Shown here: positions 24,501-33,838 of the stretch, piece by piece
Numbering within the stretch: position 1 is the first letter of the stretch
How the letters are laid out: each line of letters opens with the position of its first letter
From: Pseudomonas viridiflava
GTDB taxonomy: Bacteria; Pseudomonadota; Gammaproteobacteria; Pseudomonadales; Pseudomonadaceae
Reading direction: 5' to 3'
Length of the DNA: 64,000 bases
NCBI RefSeq assembly: GCF_900582625.1
Contig: NZ_UTIQ01000199.1
Span: 248,001-312,000, forward strand
The notes under the pieces: generated by a model
Seen by the model: the letters and a program-made list of their open reading frames with translations, nothing else
The model's database searches: none
Told to the model about the DNA's origin: nothing
Made by a program: the position numbers and the translations under genes

Positions 24501-25006
24501 CAACTGGCCTGGCGGGCGAGGCTCAACTGACGGATATCGTCTAGCGACAGCACCCGCCGTACGTCCAGCACGATGGTGAAGCCGCGCTCGTCGCGGGCCA
24601 TGCCGGCAATGAAGTCGGTGTTGATACCGGCGCCAAATGGCGGTGGCGGCTCGACGGTGGTGCCGTCGATGTCCAGCACCGCGTCCACGGCATCCACAAC
24701 CAGGCCGATGCGCTGCTCCTGGTCATCCAGAAACAGCTCGATGATAACGATGCAGGTGCGCTTGTTGGCTACGCTCAGCGGCATGCCGAAGCGCGCCGCC
24801 AAGTCGAGTACCGGCACCACGTTGCCGCGCAGGTTGATCACGCCGTGAATAAAGCTCGGCATCATCGGCACCGTGGTGATCTGCCCGTATTCGATAATTT
24901 CGCGCACCAGTTCAATCGGCAGCGCATAGCGCGCGTCACGAACCCGGAACGACAGGTGCTGCACGCTCTCGGGCGTCGCGGCAGCACTGGCTTGAAGGTG
25001 AGGCAT
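24500..25006 (-). CDS. cheW: Chemotaxis coupling protein CheW
   Basis: A 168-residue single-domain CheW that connects receptors with the CheA kinase. The conserved segments are YALPIELVREIIEYGQITTVP, FIHGVINLRGNVVPVLDLAARFG and GLVVDAVDAVLDI. An N-terminal extension of about 15 residues precedes the domain. The order MCP-cheW-cheR-cheB with 16-base or smaller gaps indicates one transcript. Confidence 0.95.
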   Translation of the reverse strand: MPHLQASAAATPESVQHLSFRVRDARYALPIELVREIIEYGQITTVPMMPSFIHGVINLRGNVVPVLDLAARFGMPLSVANKRTCIVIIELFLDDQEQRIGLVVDAVDAVLDIDGTTVEPPPPFGAGINTDFIAGMARDERGFTIVLDVRRVLSLDDIRQLSLARQAS

Positions 25007-25021
25007 GATCGGCGTCCCGGC

Positions 25022-26668
25022 TTAGTTGAAGTTCACGAACTGGCCTTCATCCACCAGGCCCTGGCCGGGCTTGCGCGGCTCCTGACGACGCAGCTCGCGC
25101 ACGTTGCTCGGTCCGCGTGGCTGGGCCGCTTTCTGGCTGGTAGCAGCGGTGTAATTGTCGAGGCGGAAGTAGCCGATCAGTTCTTGCAGCTGGCTGGCCT
25201 GGGCGTTCATTTCTTCGGCAGTGGCGGCCAGCTCTTCCGAGGCCGAGGCGTTCTGCTGGGTGATCTGGTTCATCTGGCCCATGGCGATATTGATCTGCCC
25301 GGCGCCGCTGGATTGCTCCTGCGAAGCGGCGGTGATTTCCTGCACCAGATCCGAGGTTTTCTGGATGTTGGGCACAATTTCGTCGAGCAGTTTGCCGGCC
25401 TGTTCGGCGAGGCTGACGCTGTTGCTCGCCACGCCGCCGATTTCCTGCGCGGCCACCTGGCTGCGCTCGGCCAGCTTGCGCACTTCGGCAGCCACTACGG
25501 CAAAGCCCTTGCCATGATCGCCGGCACGGGCGGCCTCGATGGCAGCGTTCAGCGCCAGCAGGTTGGTCTGGTAGGCGATGTCATCGATGATGCCGATTTT
25601 CGCGGCAATCTGTTTCATCGCCTGCACCATCTCGCGCACAGCCTGACCACCTTGTACGGCGTCGTTCGCCGCCTTGCCGGCAATGCCGTCGGTGATCTGG
25701 GCGCTTTCGGTGTTCTGCGCAATCGAGGCCGACATCTGCTCAACCGATGCAGTGGTTTCTTCCACGCTGGCGGCTTGTTCAGTGGCGGCCTGGCTCAGCG
25801 ACATGGAGGTGGCGCTGACTTCTTCCGAAGCCGACGACAACGAGTCGGCGGCGCTGCGCACATCGCCCATCACGGTGCGCAGGCGTTCGGTCATATGCTG
25901 CATGGAGGCCAGCAACTTGCCTGTTTCGTCTTTGCTGTCCGAGGTGATGTTCACGCTCAGGTCGCCCTCGGCGAGGCTGTTGGCGACATCCACCGCACGG
26001 TTCAGCGGTCGGGTAATGCTGCGGGTAACCAGAATGCCAATGGCAAAACCGAGGCCGGCGGCGATCAGCACCAACACGATCATCTGCGTACGGGAATCTT
26101 CATAGATGCCGGTGATGGTGTCGTTGGCTTCCTGGGCGCGGGCTTTCTTCTGATCGACCAGCATGGCAATGCTGTCGTCCGCCTCGTTGCTCTGGGCACG
26201 AAGTTGCGGGAGCAAGGCGGTGATCTCATTGGCGTCGGCAAAACGGCCGCTGGCCTTTTGCACGTCGAGAATGTTCAGCGCGGTTTTTTCGTAGTTATCG
26301 AGCTCTTTGGTCAGCGCTTGCAGTTCGGCCAGCGATTCGGGCCGGCTGAAGCTCGGGCGTGCCAGCTCCAACTGCTCGTGCATGGTTTTCAAGGCTTCAC
26401 GAACCTGCAGCGTGGTTCGTTCGCGCTCTTCCGGCGTGGTCGCCAGCAGGCTGCTGCGCAGGTGACGCCCGGCGTAGGCCAGGTGCAGGTTGGCGGTTTG
26501 CATGGCCGCCAGCGCTTTCATTTCGCGCTCGTACATCTGGTCTGACAGTTCATTGACCTTGCCCAGATTGACAATGCCAAGGGCGCCCACCACAGCGGTG
26601 AGAATCACCACCAGGGTAAAGCCGGCGATCAGCCGAATGCCGATCTTCAAGTTACGGATAGCGTGCAT
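25022..26668 (-). CDS. Methyl-accepting chemotaxis protein with a four-helix-bundle sensor
   Basis: A 548-residue transmembrane chemoreceptor. TM1 is near residues 12-33 ([20 protein letters not shown]), followed by an alpha-helical periplasmic domain of about 155 residues typical of the 4HB_MCP family (small-molecule sensing, ligand unknown). TM2 is [19 protein letters not shown], then a HAMP domain ([19 protein letters not shown]) and the signalling domain with the hairpin [21 protein letters not shown]. No NWETF-type CheR tether is present at the C terminus (ends VNFN). It sits between cheA and cheW, so it is probably the dedicated receptor of this pathway. Confidence 0.94.
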   Translation of the reverse strand: MHAIRNLKIGIRLIAGFTLVVILTAVVGALGIVNLGKVNELSDQMYEREMKALAAMQTANLHLAYAGRHLRSSLLATTPEERERTTLQVREALKTMHEQLELARPSFSRPESLAELQALTKELDNYEKTALNILDVQKASGRFADANEITALLPQLRAQSNEADDSIAMLVDQKKARAQEANDTITGIYEDSRTQMIVLVLIAAGLGFAIGILVTRSITRPLNRAVDVANSLAEGDLSVNITSDSKDETGKLLASMQHMTERLRTVMGDVRSAADSLSSASEEVSATSMSLSQAATEQAASVEETTASVEQMSASIAQNTESAQITDGIAGKAANDAVQGGQAVREMVQAMKQIAAKIGIIDDIAYQTNLLALNAAIEAARAGDHGKGFAVVAAEVRKLAERSQVAAQEIGGVASNSVSLAEQAGKLLDEIVPNIQKTSDLVQEITAASQEQSSGAGQINIAMGQMNQITQQNASASEELAATAEEMNAQASQLQELIGYFRLDNYTAATSQKAAQPRGPSNVRELRRQEPRKPGQGLVDEGQFVNFN

Positions 26669-26678
26669 GAGAGGTCTC

Positions 26679-28874
26679 CTAGGAGCCGGTGAGGTCCGGT
26701 CGCGGTTGGTTAGCGCGCGAGTCGGCCTCGACGCTGTGTTGCAGGGTGTTGAACAGACTGGCGATATCCAGGATCAGGGCGATCTGCCCGGAGCCGAGAA
26801 TGGTGGAGCCGCTGATGCCTTGCAGGTGCTGAAACAGCAGGCCCAGCGGCTTGATAACGGTTTGCAGCTCGCCGTGCAGGTGGTCGACGATCAACCCGGC
26901 CTGCTGGCGGCCGAAGTTGACCACCACAATATTGCGGCGGCTGGTGTGGCTGGCGGGCAAGCCAAAATGCGCGGCCAGGTCGATGCACGGCAACGGTTTG
27001 CCGCGCAGTTCGATGTAGCCATAGGTGCAGCGCGCCAGTTGGCTGGCATCCAGCTCGATGCACTCGGTCACCAGGTCCAGCGGCACCACCAAATGCTCGT
27101 CGCCCAGGCTGACCAAAAAGCCGTCAATGATTGCCAGTGTCAGCGGCAGGCGTATGCGGAAAGTGGTGCCTTGGCCGAGCACTGAATCGATGTCGATACT
27201 GCCGCGCAATGCGTCGATGGCGCTGCGCACAACGTCCATGCCAACGCCACGGCCGGAAAGGTCGGACACCGCATCGGCGGTGGAAAAACCGGCGGCGAAA
27301 ATCAGCCGTTGAATGTCGTGTTCCGAAAGGTTGGCCTGGGCGTCGATCAAACCGCGGGCGATAGCTTTTTCACGGATGCGCGCGGTGTTCAGGCCATGGC
27401 CGTCGTCGCTCACTTCAATCACGATCATGCCCGACTCGTGGTAGGCGTTCAGGCGCAGCAAGCCCTGCGCCGCCTTCCCGGCCGCCGCGCGTTGCTCGGC
27501 GTTTTCAATGCCGTGGTCGATGGCATTGCGCACCAAGTGCGTGAGCGGGTCGGCCAGTTGGTCGATCACCGATTTATCCAGCTCGGTGTCGGCGCCGCGA
27601 ATGTCCAGGCGGATGTCTTTGCCCAGTTGCTGGCTGACGTCGCGTACCACGCGGTGGAAGCGGTTGAAGGTGTCGCCGATTTCGATCATGCGCATTTTCA
27701 GCGCCACTTCGCGGATTTGCTCGACGTGCTGATTCACCGTTTGCGCGCTTTCGATGCAAAGCGCATTGCCGTGCTTTTGCGCATGCAGCTGGGCACCGGC
27801 CGCGCTGATCACCAGCTCGCCGACCAGGTTGATCAGCTCGTCGAGCTTGTGCGCGGCCACGCGAATCGGGCTGTCGTTAACGCGCTTGTCGCGGGAGGCT
27901 TTTTGTTTGGCCAATGCCGCGTCTACGGCTTTCGGCGCGACCATGCCTTGGCTCACCAGCACTTCGCCGAGCGCGGGTTTTTCATCGGTGGCGCTGGCTT
28001 GTAGGTTCAGGCTGGTTTGCAGTTCGTGTTCGGTGAGCAGGCCGGCGGTGACCAGAATCTGGCCAATGCGCGCGTCGCTTTCCGGCAGTTGCTGAATGAG
28101 CTTGAGGTAGTCGTCCAGCACGCTATCGGGCGGCAGGATGTGCAAGGAGCAGAAGTCGCGGATGAACTCGAACACCTCTTCAATTTCGGTTTTGCTGGCC
28201 TCGCTTTGCAGGTCAATTTCCAAACCCAGGTAGCAGCTTTCCGGGTCCAGATCGGCGAGGCCCGGCACGGTGTCATCGATCAACGCCAAGTGATTGATGT
28301 CGCCCAGACGCGCCAGGTAACGCACAAACGAGGCAGGGTCGAAACCGTTGCGCAGCAGGTCGGCATGGAAGCGCAGGGAAATGTGCCAGGCCGCCGATTT
28401 ACCCAGCGAGGCCACGACCGGCGCACTGGTTTCAGGTTCGTGGGCAGCCATCACCGGCATGGCGCCGGGTACGGCCTGAGCATGTTCAGCCAGGGTCGCC
28501 AGCAGTTGCGCCTGATGCTCTTCATCCACCGGAAGCTCGCCCGTTTGCGCGTCGATCAGCGCCACCATAGAGGCGATTTCATCCAGGCAGCGCAGCAGCA
28601 CGGAAATCAGCGCCGGGGTCAGGGTGCCGGCGCCGTCGCGCACGGCCATCAGCAGGTTTTCCAGGTGATGGGTAAAGCCCACCAACGGCGTCAGCGAGAA
28701 CAAACCCGCCGAGCCTTTGATGGTGTGCATGGCGCGGAACAGGCCGCTCAACGCCTCTTCGTCAGTGGGCGACTGGTCCAGTTGCAGCAGGTATTCCTCG
28801 GCCTGCTTGGTCAGCTCGCTGGCTTCTTCGATAAAGCCCAGCAGCAGTTGTGTCCACTGTTCGCCGTTCAGCAT
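26679..28874 (-). CDS. cheA: Chemotaxis histidine kinase CheA with an unusual linker repeat
   Basis: A 731-residue CheA. The Hpt domain has the phosphorylated histidine H50 in [16 protein letters not shown]2-like domain occupies about residues 165-257. Residues 266-324 hold two copies of a motif read as [20 protein letters not shown] and [20 protein letters not shown], then the dimerisation domain ([17 protein letters not shown]). The ATPase has N450 ([11 protein letters not shown]) and GLSTADAV-like and GRGVGMDVV boxes, and a CheW-like regulatory domain ends the protein. ATG 28874 (MLNGEQW) is chosen over the longer frame because the preceding residues are not conserved-looking. It receives signals from the MCP through CheW and phosphorylates CheY and CheB. 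Confidence 0.95.
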   Translation of the reverse strand: MLNGEQWTQLLLGFIEEASELTKQAEEYLLQLDQSPTDEEALSGLFRAMHTIKGSAGLFSLTPLVGFTHHLENLLMAVRDGAGTLTPALISVLLRCLDEIASMVALIDAQTGELPVDEEHQAQLLATLAEHAQAVPGAMPVMAAHEPETSAPVVASLGKSAAWHISLRFHADLLRNGFDPASFVRYLARLGDINHLALIDDTVPGLADLDPESCYLGLEIDLQSEASKTEIEEVFEFIRDFCSLHILPPDSVLDDYLKLIQQLPESDARIGQILVTAGLLTEHELQTSLNLQASATDEKPALGEVLVSQGMVAPKAVDAALAKQKASRDKRVNDSPIRVAAHKLDELINLVGELVISAAGAQLHAQKHGNALCIESAQTVNQHVEQIREVALKMRMIEIGDTFNRFHRVVRDVSQQLGKDIRLDIRGADTELDKSVIDQLADPLTHLVRNAIDHGIENAEQRAAAGKAAQGLLRLNAYHESGMIVIEVSDDGHGLNTARIREKAIARGLIDAQANLSEHDIQRLIFAAGFSTADAVSDLSGRGVGMDVVRSAIDALRGSIDIDSVLGQGTTFRIRLPLTLAIIDGFLVSLGDEHLVVPLDLVTECIELDASQLARCTYGYIELRGKPLPCIDLAAHFGLPASHTSRRNIVVVNFGRQQAGLIVDHLHGELQTVIKPLGLLFQHLQGISGSTILGSGQIALILDIASLFNTLQHSVEADSRANQPRPDLTGS

Positions 28875-28884
28875 GGGGTGGCCC

Positions 28885-29199
28885 TCAGGCCTGGGCTGCC
28901 GACAACGGCAGCAAATGAGAGAGGCGCAACAGGGCAAGCAGCTCGAGTACGGCGGCGGCCGGGTTGCAGGTTTCCAGCACGATGCCCAGCTGTTGCAGTG
29001 ACTTATGCAGGGCCAACAACAGCTGCACGCCGGCGGTGTCGAGTTCTTCCACCTCGCTCAGGTCCAGGCGCCAGGCAGGCACGTGCGTGTCGCTGGCGAG
29101 CACGGCGACGAGCTCGGTGTGGGCCTGACTCACTTCATAAATGGTCAGGCTGCCGGCAATGGCCAACTGGCCGGGGGCAGGGTGGTTGAGCTGGAACAT
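28885..29199 (-). CDS. STAS domain protein of the chemosensory operon
   Basis: A 104-residue single STAS domain, as in anti-sigma-factor antagonists (SpoIIAA type). Recognisable are QLAIAGSLTIYEVSQAHTEL and the phosphorylation-site segment LDLSEVEELDTAGVQLLLAL, in which a threonine replaces the more common serine in D-S/T-A-G. ATG 29199 (MFQLNHPAP) starts one base beyond the cheY stop codon; the frame is open further but only inside cheY. Its place between cheY and cheA is shared with some alternative chemosensory operons; the target is unknown, and no anti-sigma kinase gene is in the window. Confidence 0.85.
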   Translation of the reverse strand: MFQLNHPAPGQLAIAGSLTIYEVSQAHTELVAVLASDTHVPAWRLDLSEVEELDTAGVQLLLALHKSLQQLGIVLETCNPAAAVLELLALLRLSHLLPLSAAQA

Positions 29200-29200
29200 G

Positions 29201-29566
29201 TCAGCTGGCCAACTTGTCGACGGCCGACAACAACTGCGCCGGCTGGAAGGGTTTGACGATCCAGGCGCGCGCACCGGCGGCTTGGCCTTCGGCCTTTTTG
29301 TTTTGCTCGCTTTCGGTGGTCAGCATGACGATGGGGGTGAACTTGTATTCCGGCCGCGCTTTAAGCGCCTTGACCAGTCCGATGCCGTCGAGGTTGGGCA
29401 TGTTCACGTCGCTGATGATCAGGTTGACCTTCTGCCCGGTCAGCTTGGCCAGCGCATCGCGGCCGTCGACGGCCTCGATCACTTGGTGGCCGGCCCCGGT
29501 GAGGGTCATCTTCACCAGTTGGCGCATGGACGATGAGTCATCGACGATCAGAATGGTTTTGGCCAT
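29201..29566 (-). CDS. cheY: Chemotaxis response regulator CheY
   Basis: A 121-residue single-domain receiver. D9/D10, the phospho-acceptor D53 in NLIISDVNMPNLDG, the threonine in IVMLTTES and the lysine in WIVKPFQP are present. The length and the LTTES/KPF motifs match CheY. Its output, flagellar switch or other, cannot be deduced; the cluster has no flagellar genes and no cheZ. It lies between the MCP-like gene and the STAS gene. Confidence 0.95.
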   Translation of the reverse strand: MAKTILIVDDSSSMRQLVKMTLTGAGHQVIEAVDGRDALAKLTGQKVNLIISDVNMPNLDGIGLVKALKARPEYKFTPIVMLTTESEQNKKAEGQAAGARAWIVKPFQPAQLLSAVDKLAS

Positions 29567-29599
29567 GGGGCAGGGCTCCGTCAGGGCAAGGAAAAGGCG

Positions 29600-30685
29600 T
29601 TAGAAAAAGGTGATGTCGTCTTGCGCAGCGCGGCTTTTGCCGGCTGCACGGCGGCCGCCGCGTTCTTCATCGGTGGTGAATTGGCTGCGCAGTTCGCGCA
29701 GCCAGCGCTGCGGGTCGCTGATGATCGGGTCTTGGCTTTGCAGGGCGCTTTGCAGGCGCTGGATGTCGCTTTGCAGGTGGTCAAGCATCTGGTCGGAGCG
29801 GTCCTGGAACTGCAGGCTGACGACGATTTCCTGAATGTCGCCCTGGGTGACGCGGGTGTCTTGTTGCAGTTCGAGCGAGCTGTGGGTCAGCTCGTCGAGG
29901 TTGGCCGACAGGCCCTGCATGATTTCACCGGCCACTTGATCGAGGTAACGCAGGTTGCTTTCCTCGCTGGTCGACAGCTGATCGGCCGCGCCGACGGTGG
30001 ACTGGATGGCTTTGTTGATTTCGCCGACTTTCTCGACCATGCGCTGGCCGGTTTCGGCCGACAAGCTGGACAGCTTGCGCACCTCATCGGCGACCACCGA
30101 GAAGCCCCGGCCGTATTCGCCGGCACGCGCTGCTTCGATGGCGGCGTTAAGGGCGAGCAGGTTGGTTTGGCTGGCGATGTCCTGCACGTGCTTGGACATG
30201 CTCTGCAATTCGCTGGCATAGCTGTTCAGGTGGCCGACGGTGGCGAGCAATTGCTTGCGGTTGTCGCTGGCGGCGTGGAACGCGCTGGTTACTTCGTCGA
30301 GGCGCGCATTGGCGGTGCGCAGGCTGTCGCCGATGCCGTTGTTGCCGAGCACGCTTTCGGAACGGTTGAGGGTTTGTTGCAGGCGGTCGACCAGGCTGGC
30401 GAAGCGGTCGAAGAGGGCGCTGACGTTGCTGCCCAGCAATTGGCGTACCTGGCCAAGGTTGTCGTTCCAGGTGGGCAACAGCGCGGTGAGCAGCGGTTGG
30501 TTGTCCAGGGTTGGCGCGGTTTCTTCAACGTAAACCGGCTCGGCCACGGGCGCCTTGCTCGGCCTAACAAACACGCCGGCCAAGGCGGTAACGGCCAGAC
30601 CGGCACCGGCCAACCACGGCGTGGACACGCCCAGGCCAACCAGGCTGATGACAACTCCAAGGTAAAGCGCGCAATAGGCCAACAC
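29600..30685 (-). CDS. MCP-like membrane protein without periplasmic sensor domain
   Basis: A 361-residue protein. The N terminus ([20 protein letters not shown] and the following hydrophobic stretch to residue 41) forms a short membrane hairpin. It is followed directly by a cytoplasmic coiled-coil signalling region with the MCP hairpin [20 protein letters not shown], then a C-terminal part with [15 protein letters not shown]. There is no periplasmic domain and no HAMP, so it probably senses cytoplasmic or membrane conditions, or is a structural partner in the array. It is first in the operon, 33 bases before cheY. A much shorter relative lies at the other end of the cluster. Confidence 0.9.
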   Translation of the reverse strand: MLAYCALYLGVVISLVGLGVSTPWLAGAGLAVTALAGVFVRPSKAPVAEPVYVEETAPTLDNQPLLTALLPTWNDNLGQVRQLLGSNVSALFDRFASLVDRLQQTLNRSESVLGNNGIGDSLRTANARLDEVTSAFHAASDNRKQLLATVGHLNSYASELQSMSKHVQDIASQTNLLALNAAIEAARAGEYGRGFSVVADEVRKLSSLSAETGQRMVEKVGEINKAIQSTVGAADQLSTSEESNLRYLDQVAGEIMQGLSANLDELTHSSLELQQDTRVTQGDIQEIVVSLQFQDRSDQMLDHLQSDIQRLQSALQSQDPIISDPQRWLRELRSQFTTDEERGGRRAAGKSRAAQDDITFF

Positions 30686-30755
30686 GGCAAATTCCCGACC
30701 AGGTTCAAGGTGGGCGAACTATAGGCAGCGGCGCGGAACCGAAAAATCGGGGCAC

Positions 30756-30776
30756 CCCCTACAGGCTTTGTAGGGG
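30756..30776. promoter_or_regulatory. Palindromic operator candidate upstream of the chemosensory operon
   Basis: The arms CCCCTACA (30756-30763) and TGTAGGGG (30769-30776) pair perfectly with a 5-base spacer, about 80 bases before the first start codon of the minus-strand operon. It may bind a transcription regulator; the nearby LuxR-type regulator is one candidate, without direct evidence. A related GTGTAGGGAC is found upstream of the truncated paralogue. Confidence 0.45.
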
Positions 30777-30864
30777 TTTCCCCTATACAGAAGTGCGCCG
30801 AGTTGGCGCCCCCCGCCGAATTGACGCTCAACCTGCAACGCTCTAACCTGCCACCCTCGCTTCA

Positions 30865-31075
30865 GGTGCCGCCATTTGGCGGTGAAACAGGGAAGTCGGT
30901 CCCGCTTGTTTTGCACGTGTTGCGCGTACAAAAGAAACGGCACAAGCCGACGCTGCCCCCGCAACGGTAATTGAGCTGAACACCGCAACAGCCACTGTGT
31001 TGAACACGGGAAGGCGCGCTGTTCTGTTGGCCATCACTGGCCGCGCTCATTAGCCCGGAGACCGGCCTGTCGCAG
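30865..31075 (+). ncRNA. Cobalamin (AdoCbl) riboswitch
   Basis: The region before cobO has the conserved parts of the cobalamin riboswitch in order: GGTGCC start with a short stem, AGGGAAGTCGGT, the B12-box-type stretch GCTGCCCCCGCAACGGTAAT (30951-30970), GCCACTG near 30991, GGGAAGG near 31009, and AGCCCGGAGACCGGCC (31052-31067) closing the core. It should bind adenosylcobalamin and reduce expression of the operon. About 160 bases separate its core from the cobO start, enough for an expression platform; I did not identify the switching stem with certainty. Confidence 0.92.
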
Positions 31076-31233
31076 TACCACGGCATTGCGGAGGGCTTTG
31101 TCTGGCGTCGGGTGATTGCCTGCAATCCCTGCGTCTGCCGTTCTCCGCTAGCCTCAACCACGCCAATGAAAAGCCACTGCCGCGCGCTGGGTTTCATGGC
31201 CTGGACAATTGATGTTGAAGAGCTGAGACCGCA

Positions 31234-31845
31234 ATGAGCGAATCCGCAGAACGCGACGCCCGCCACAAGGCGCGCATGGCCCGCAAAAAAGCCCTTATCG
31301 ACGAGAAAATCGCCCAGGCCCAGAACGAATACGGCCTGCTGCTGGTGCACACCGGCAATGGCAAAGGCAAAAGCAGCTCGGCGTTTGGCATGGTGGCGCG
31401 GGCCTTGGGCCATGGCATGAAAGTGGGCGTGGTGCAGTTCATCAAAGGCGCGGCCAGCACCGGCGAAGAACGCTTCTTCCGCCGCTTCCCCGAAGAAGTG
31501 AGCTACCACGTGATGGGCGAGGGCTACACCTGGGACACCCAGGACCGCCAGCGCGACATCGACAAAGCAGTCGCCGCCTGGGCCGTAGCCAAAGACATGC
31601 TCAACGACCCGGCCATCGGCCTGGTGGTGCTCGACGAGCTGAACATCGCCCTCAAACACAACTACCTCGACCTCGACACCGTGCTTGCCGACATCGGCGG
31701 CCGTCCGGAATTTCAGCACGTGGTCGCCACTGGCCGTGGCGCACCGCCTGCGCTGATTGAAGCCGCCGACACCGTGACCGAAATGGCCATGGTCAAGCAC
31801 GCGTTCAAATCCGGCGTGAAAGCCCAGGCCGGGGTGGAGTTCTAA
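31234..31845 (+). CDS. cobO: Corrinoid adenosyltransferase CobO
   Basis: A 203-residue CobO/BtuR enzyme that transfers the adenosyl group of ATP to Co(I) corrinoids. The nucleotide-binding P-loop GNGKGKSS is at residues 41-48, with VVLDELNIAL and TGRGAPPALIEAADTVTEM further on. The N-terminal 30 residues are basic and charged (ARHKARMARKKALIDEK), typical of the CobA/CobO family. It is the first gene behind the riboswitch. Its TAA overlaps the cobB ATG by one base (TAATG). Confidence 0.95.
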   Translation: MSESAERDARHKARMARKKALIDEKIAQAQNEYGLLLVHTGNGKGKSSSAFGMVARALGHGMKVGVVQFIKGAASTGEERFFRRFPEEVSYHVMGEGYTWDTQDRQRDIDKAVAAWAVAKDMLNDPAIGLVVLDELNIALKHNYLDLDTVLADIGGRPEFQHVVATGRGAPPALIEAADTVTEMAMVKHAFKSGVKAQAGVEF

Positions 31846-33191
31846 TGCAAAGCCACGCATGCCCGGCGCTGTTGATCGCCGCACCGGCGTCCGGCCAGGG
31901 CAAAACCACCGTCACCGCCGCCCTGGCGCGCTTGCACACACGCCAAGGCAAACGGGTTCGGGTATTCAAATGCGGGCCGGACTTTCTCGACCCCATGATT
32001 CTCGCCCGCGCCAGCGGTGCGCCGGTGTACCAGCTGGATTTGTGGATGGTCGGCGAAGCGGAAAGCCGCCGCCTGCTCTGGGAAGCCGCCGCCGAGGCTG
32101 ACCTTATTTTGATTGAAGGCGTCATGGGCCTGTTCGACGGCACGCCATCGGCCGCCGATTTGGCCCGTCACTTCGGCGTCCCGGTGCTGGCGCTGATCGA
32201 CGGTTCCGGCATGGCGCAAACCTTCGGCGCCATGGCCCACGGCATGGCCACGTACCAGGCCGACCTGCCGTTCTCCGGCGTGCTCGCCAACCGCACCGGC
32301 AGCGCCCGCCACGGTGAAATTCTGCGCGACTGCCTGCCGCCTGCCATCAAGTGGTACGGCGCCTTGCCGCGCAGCGCCGCGATTGAACTGCCGAGCCGGC
32401 ACCTGGGGCTGGTGCAAGCCGAAGAGCTGGAAGACTTGGACGCCCGTTTGAACGCCGCCGCCGACGCCCTGGCCGCCAGCGCCGACACCACGTTGCCGGC
32501 GCCCGTGCACTTCGCGCCGCCACCAATGGTTCGGCAGATATTGCCGTTGCTCAAGGGCGTGCGCATTGGCGTGGCGCGCGACACCTCGTTCGCCTTTCTC
32601 TATCAGGCCAACCTCGACCTGCTGCGCGAGCTGGGCGCCGAGCTGATCGAATTCTCGCCGCTGCGCGACAGCGCGTTGCCCGAGGTCGACAGCCTGTATT
32701 TGCCCGGCGGTTATCCGGAATTGCACCTGCAACCGCTGCAAGCCAACCAGGCCATGCGCGCCGCCATTCACGCCCATCACGCGGCGGGCAAACCGCTGCA
32801 CGCCGAATGCGGCGGCATGTTGTACCTGCTCGACGCGCTAACCGACAAAGACGGCGCCAACGGCGAACTGTTGGGCCTGTTGCCGGGCAATGCGCTCATG
32901 CATAAAAAGCTCAAAGCCCTGGCGTTGCAGGAAATCGACTTGCCCGAAGGCCGCGTGCGCGGCCACACCTATCACTACTCCGAACTGCACTGCGCCCTGG
33001 AGCCGCTGGCCCGTGGCGTGTGCCCGACCTACAAACGCACCAGCGAGGCGGTGTACCGCATCGGCCGGCTGACGGCTTCGTACATTCACCTGTATATGCC
33101 GTCCAACCCGGCGGCCGCAGCGGCACTGTTTCGGCCTGGCGCAGCGCCCGCCGTCGCCCACATTCAGCAGAGCGACGAGCAGCTCGCATGA
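31845..33191 (+). CDS. cobB: Cobyrinate a,c-diamide synthase CobB
   Basis: A 448-residue enzyme that amidates the a and c carboxylates of cobyrinate with glutamine and ATP. The N-terminal ATP-binding domain shows a P-loop variant (APASGQGKTT) and DLILIEGVMGLFDG. The C-terminal class I glutaminase-like domain shows SLYLPGGYPELH and the nucleophile cysteine in HAECGGMLYL near residue 321. Being of CobB type it uses hydrogenobyrinate in the aerobic or cobyrinate in the anaerobic pathway; the other corrin-ring genes are not in the window. ATGA overlap with bluB. Confidence 0.95.
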   Translation: MQSHACPALLIAAPASGQGKTTVTAALARLHTRQGKRVRVFKCGPDFLDPMILARASGAPVYQLDLWMVGEAESRRLLWEAAAEADLILIEGVMGLFDGTPSAADLARHFGVPVLALIDGSGMAQTFGAMAHGMATYQADLPFSGVLANRTGSARHGEILRDCLPPAIKWYGALPRSAAIELPSRHLGLVQAEELEDLDARLNAAADALAASADTTLPAPVHFAPPPMVRQILPLLKGVRIGVARDTSFAFLYQANLDLLRELGAELIEFSPLRDSALPEVDSLYLPGGYPELHLQPLQANQAMRAAIHAHHAAGKPLHAECGGMLYLLDALTDKDGANGELLGLLPGNALMHKKLKALALQEIDLPEGRVRGHTYHYSELHCALEPLARGVCPTYKRTSEAVYRIGRLTASYIHLYMPSNPAAAAALFRPGAAPAVAHIQQSDEQLA

Positions 33192-33838
33192 CCGACCACG
33201 CCTACAGCGCCGCCGAGCGCGCGGCTGTTTACCGCGCCATTGCTGAGCGCCGTGACATGCGCCATTTCAGCGGCGGCGAAGTGGCGCCCGAGGTGCTGGC
33301 GCGCTTGCTCGAAGCGGCGCACCACGCCCCGAGCGTCGGCTTGATGCAGCCGTGGCGGTTTATCCGCATTACGCAAACACCGTTGCGCGATGCCATTCAC
33401 GCGCTGGTGGAAGAAGAGCGGGTGCGCACTGCCGAGGCGCTGGAACAGCGCGCCGATGAATTTATGCGGCTGAAGGTCGAGGGCATTCGCGACTGCGCCG
33501 AGCTGCTGGTGGTCGCCCTCGGCGATGGCCGTGAAGCCCATGTGTTTGGCCGCCGCACATTGCCGGAAATGGACCTGGCCTCGGTGTCGTGTGCCATTCA
33601 AAACTTCTGGCTGGCCGCTCGCGCCGAGGGGCTGGGCGTGGGTTGGGTGTCGATGTTCGAGCCGCACGCGTTAGCCGAATTGCTGCACCTGCCCGCTGGC
33701 GCCAAGCCGGTTGCAGTGTTGTGCGTGGGCCCGGTGCCCGAATTCTACGAAGCGCCGATGCTGCAACAGGAAGGCTGGGCGACGCCGCGACCGCTCAGCG
33801 AACTGCTATTCACCGACACCTGGCCGGAGGCGCAATGA
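33188..33838 (+). CDS. bluB: 5,6-dimethylbenzimidazole synthase BluB
   Basis: A 216-residue nitroreductase-fold enzyme that breaks down reduced FMN with O2 to give the lower ligand 5,6-dimethylbenzimidazole. Visible are [25 protein letters not shown] and the region [16 protein letters not shown] near the C terminus, all characteristic of BluB. ATG 33188 overlaps the cobB TGA; the frame is open upstream only within cobB. Its presence means that the lower ligand is made aerobically in this operon. Confidence 0.94.
   Translation: MTDHAYSAAERAAVYRAIAERRDMRHFSGGEVAPEVLARLLEAAHHAPSVGLMQPWRFIRITQTPLRDAIHALVEEERVRTAEALEQRADEFMRLKVEGIRDCAELLVVALGDGREAHVFGRRTLPEMDLASVSCAIQNFWLAARAEGLGVGWVSMFEPHALAELLHLPAGAKPVAVLCVGPVPEFYEAPMLQQEGWATPRPLSELLFTDTWPEAQ

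Noticed and set aside
24845..26545. 566-codon plus-strand open frame across the MCP of the chemosensory operon
   Set aside because: Antisense shadow of the 548-residue MCP; no ribosome-binding site or family feature.
30862..31884. 340-codon minus-strand open frame covering the riboswitch and cobO
   Set aside because: It runs through the structured riboswitch and antisense to cobO; the composition is not protein-like.
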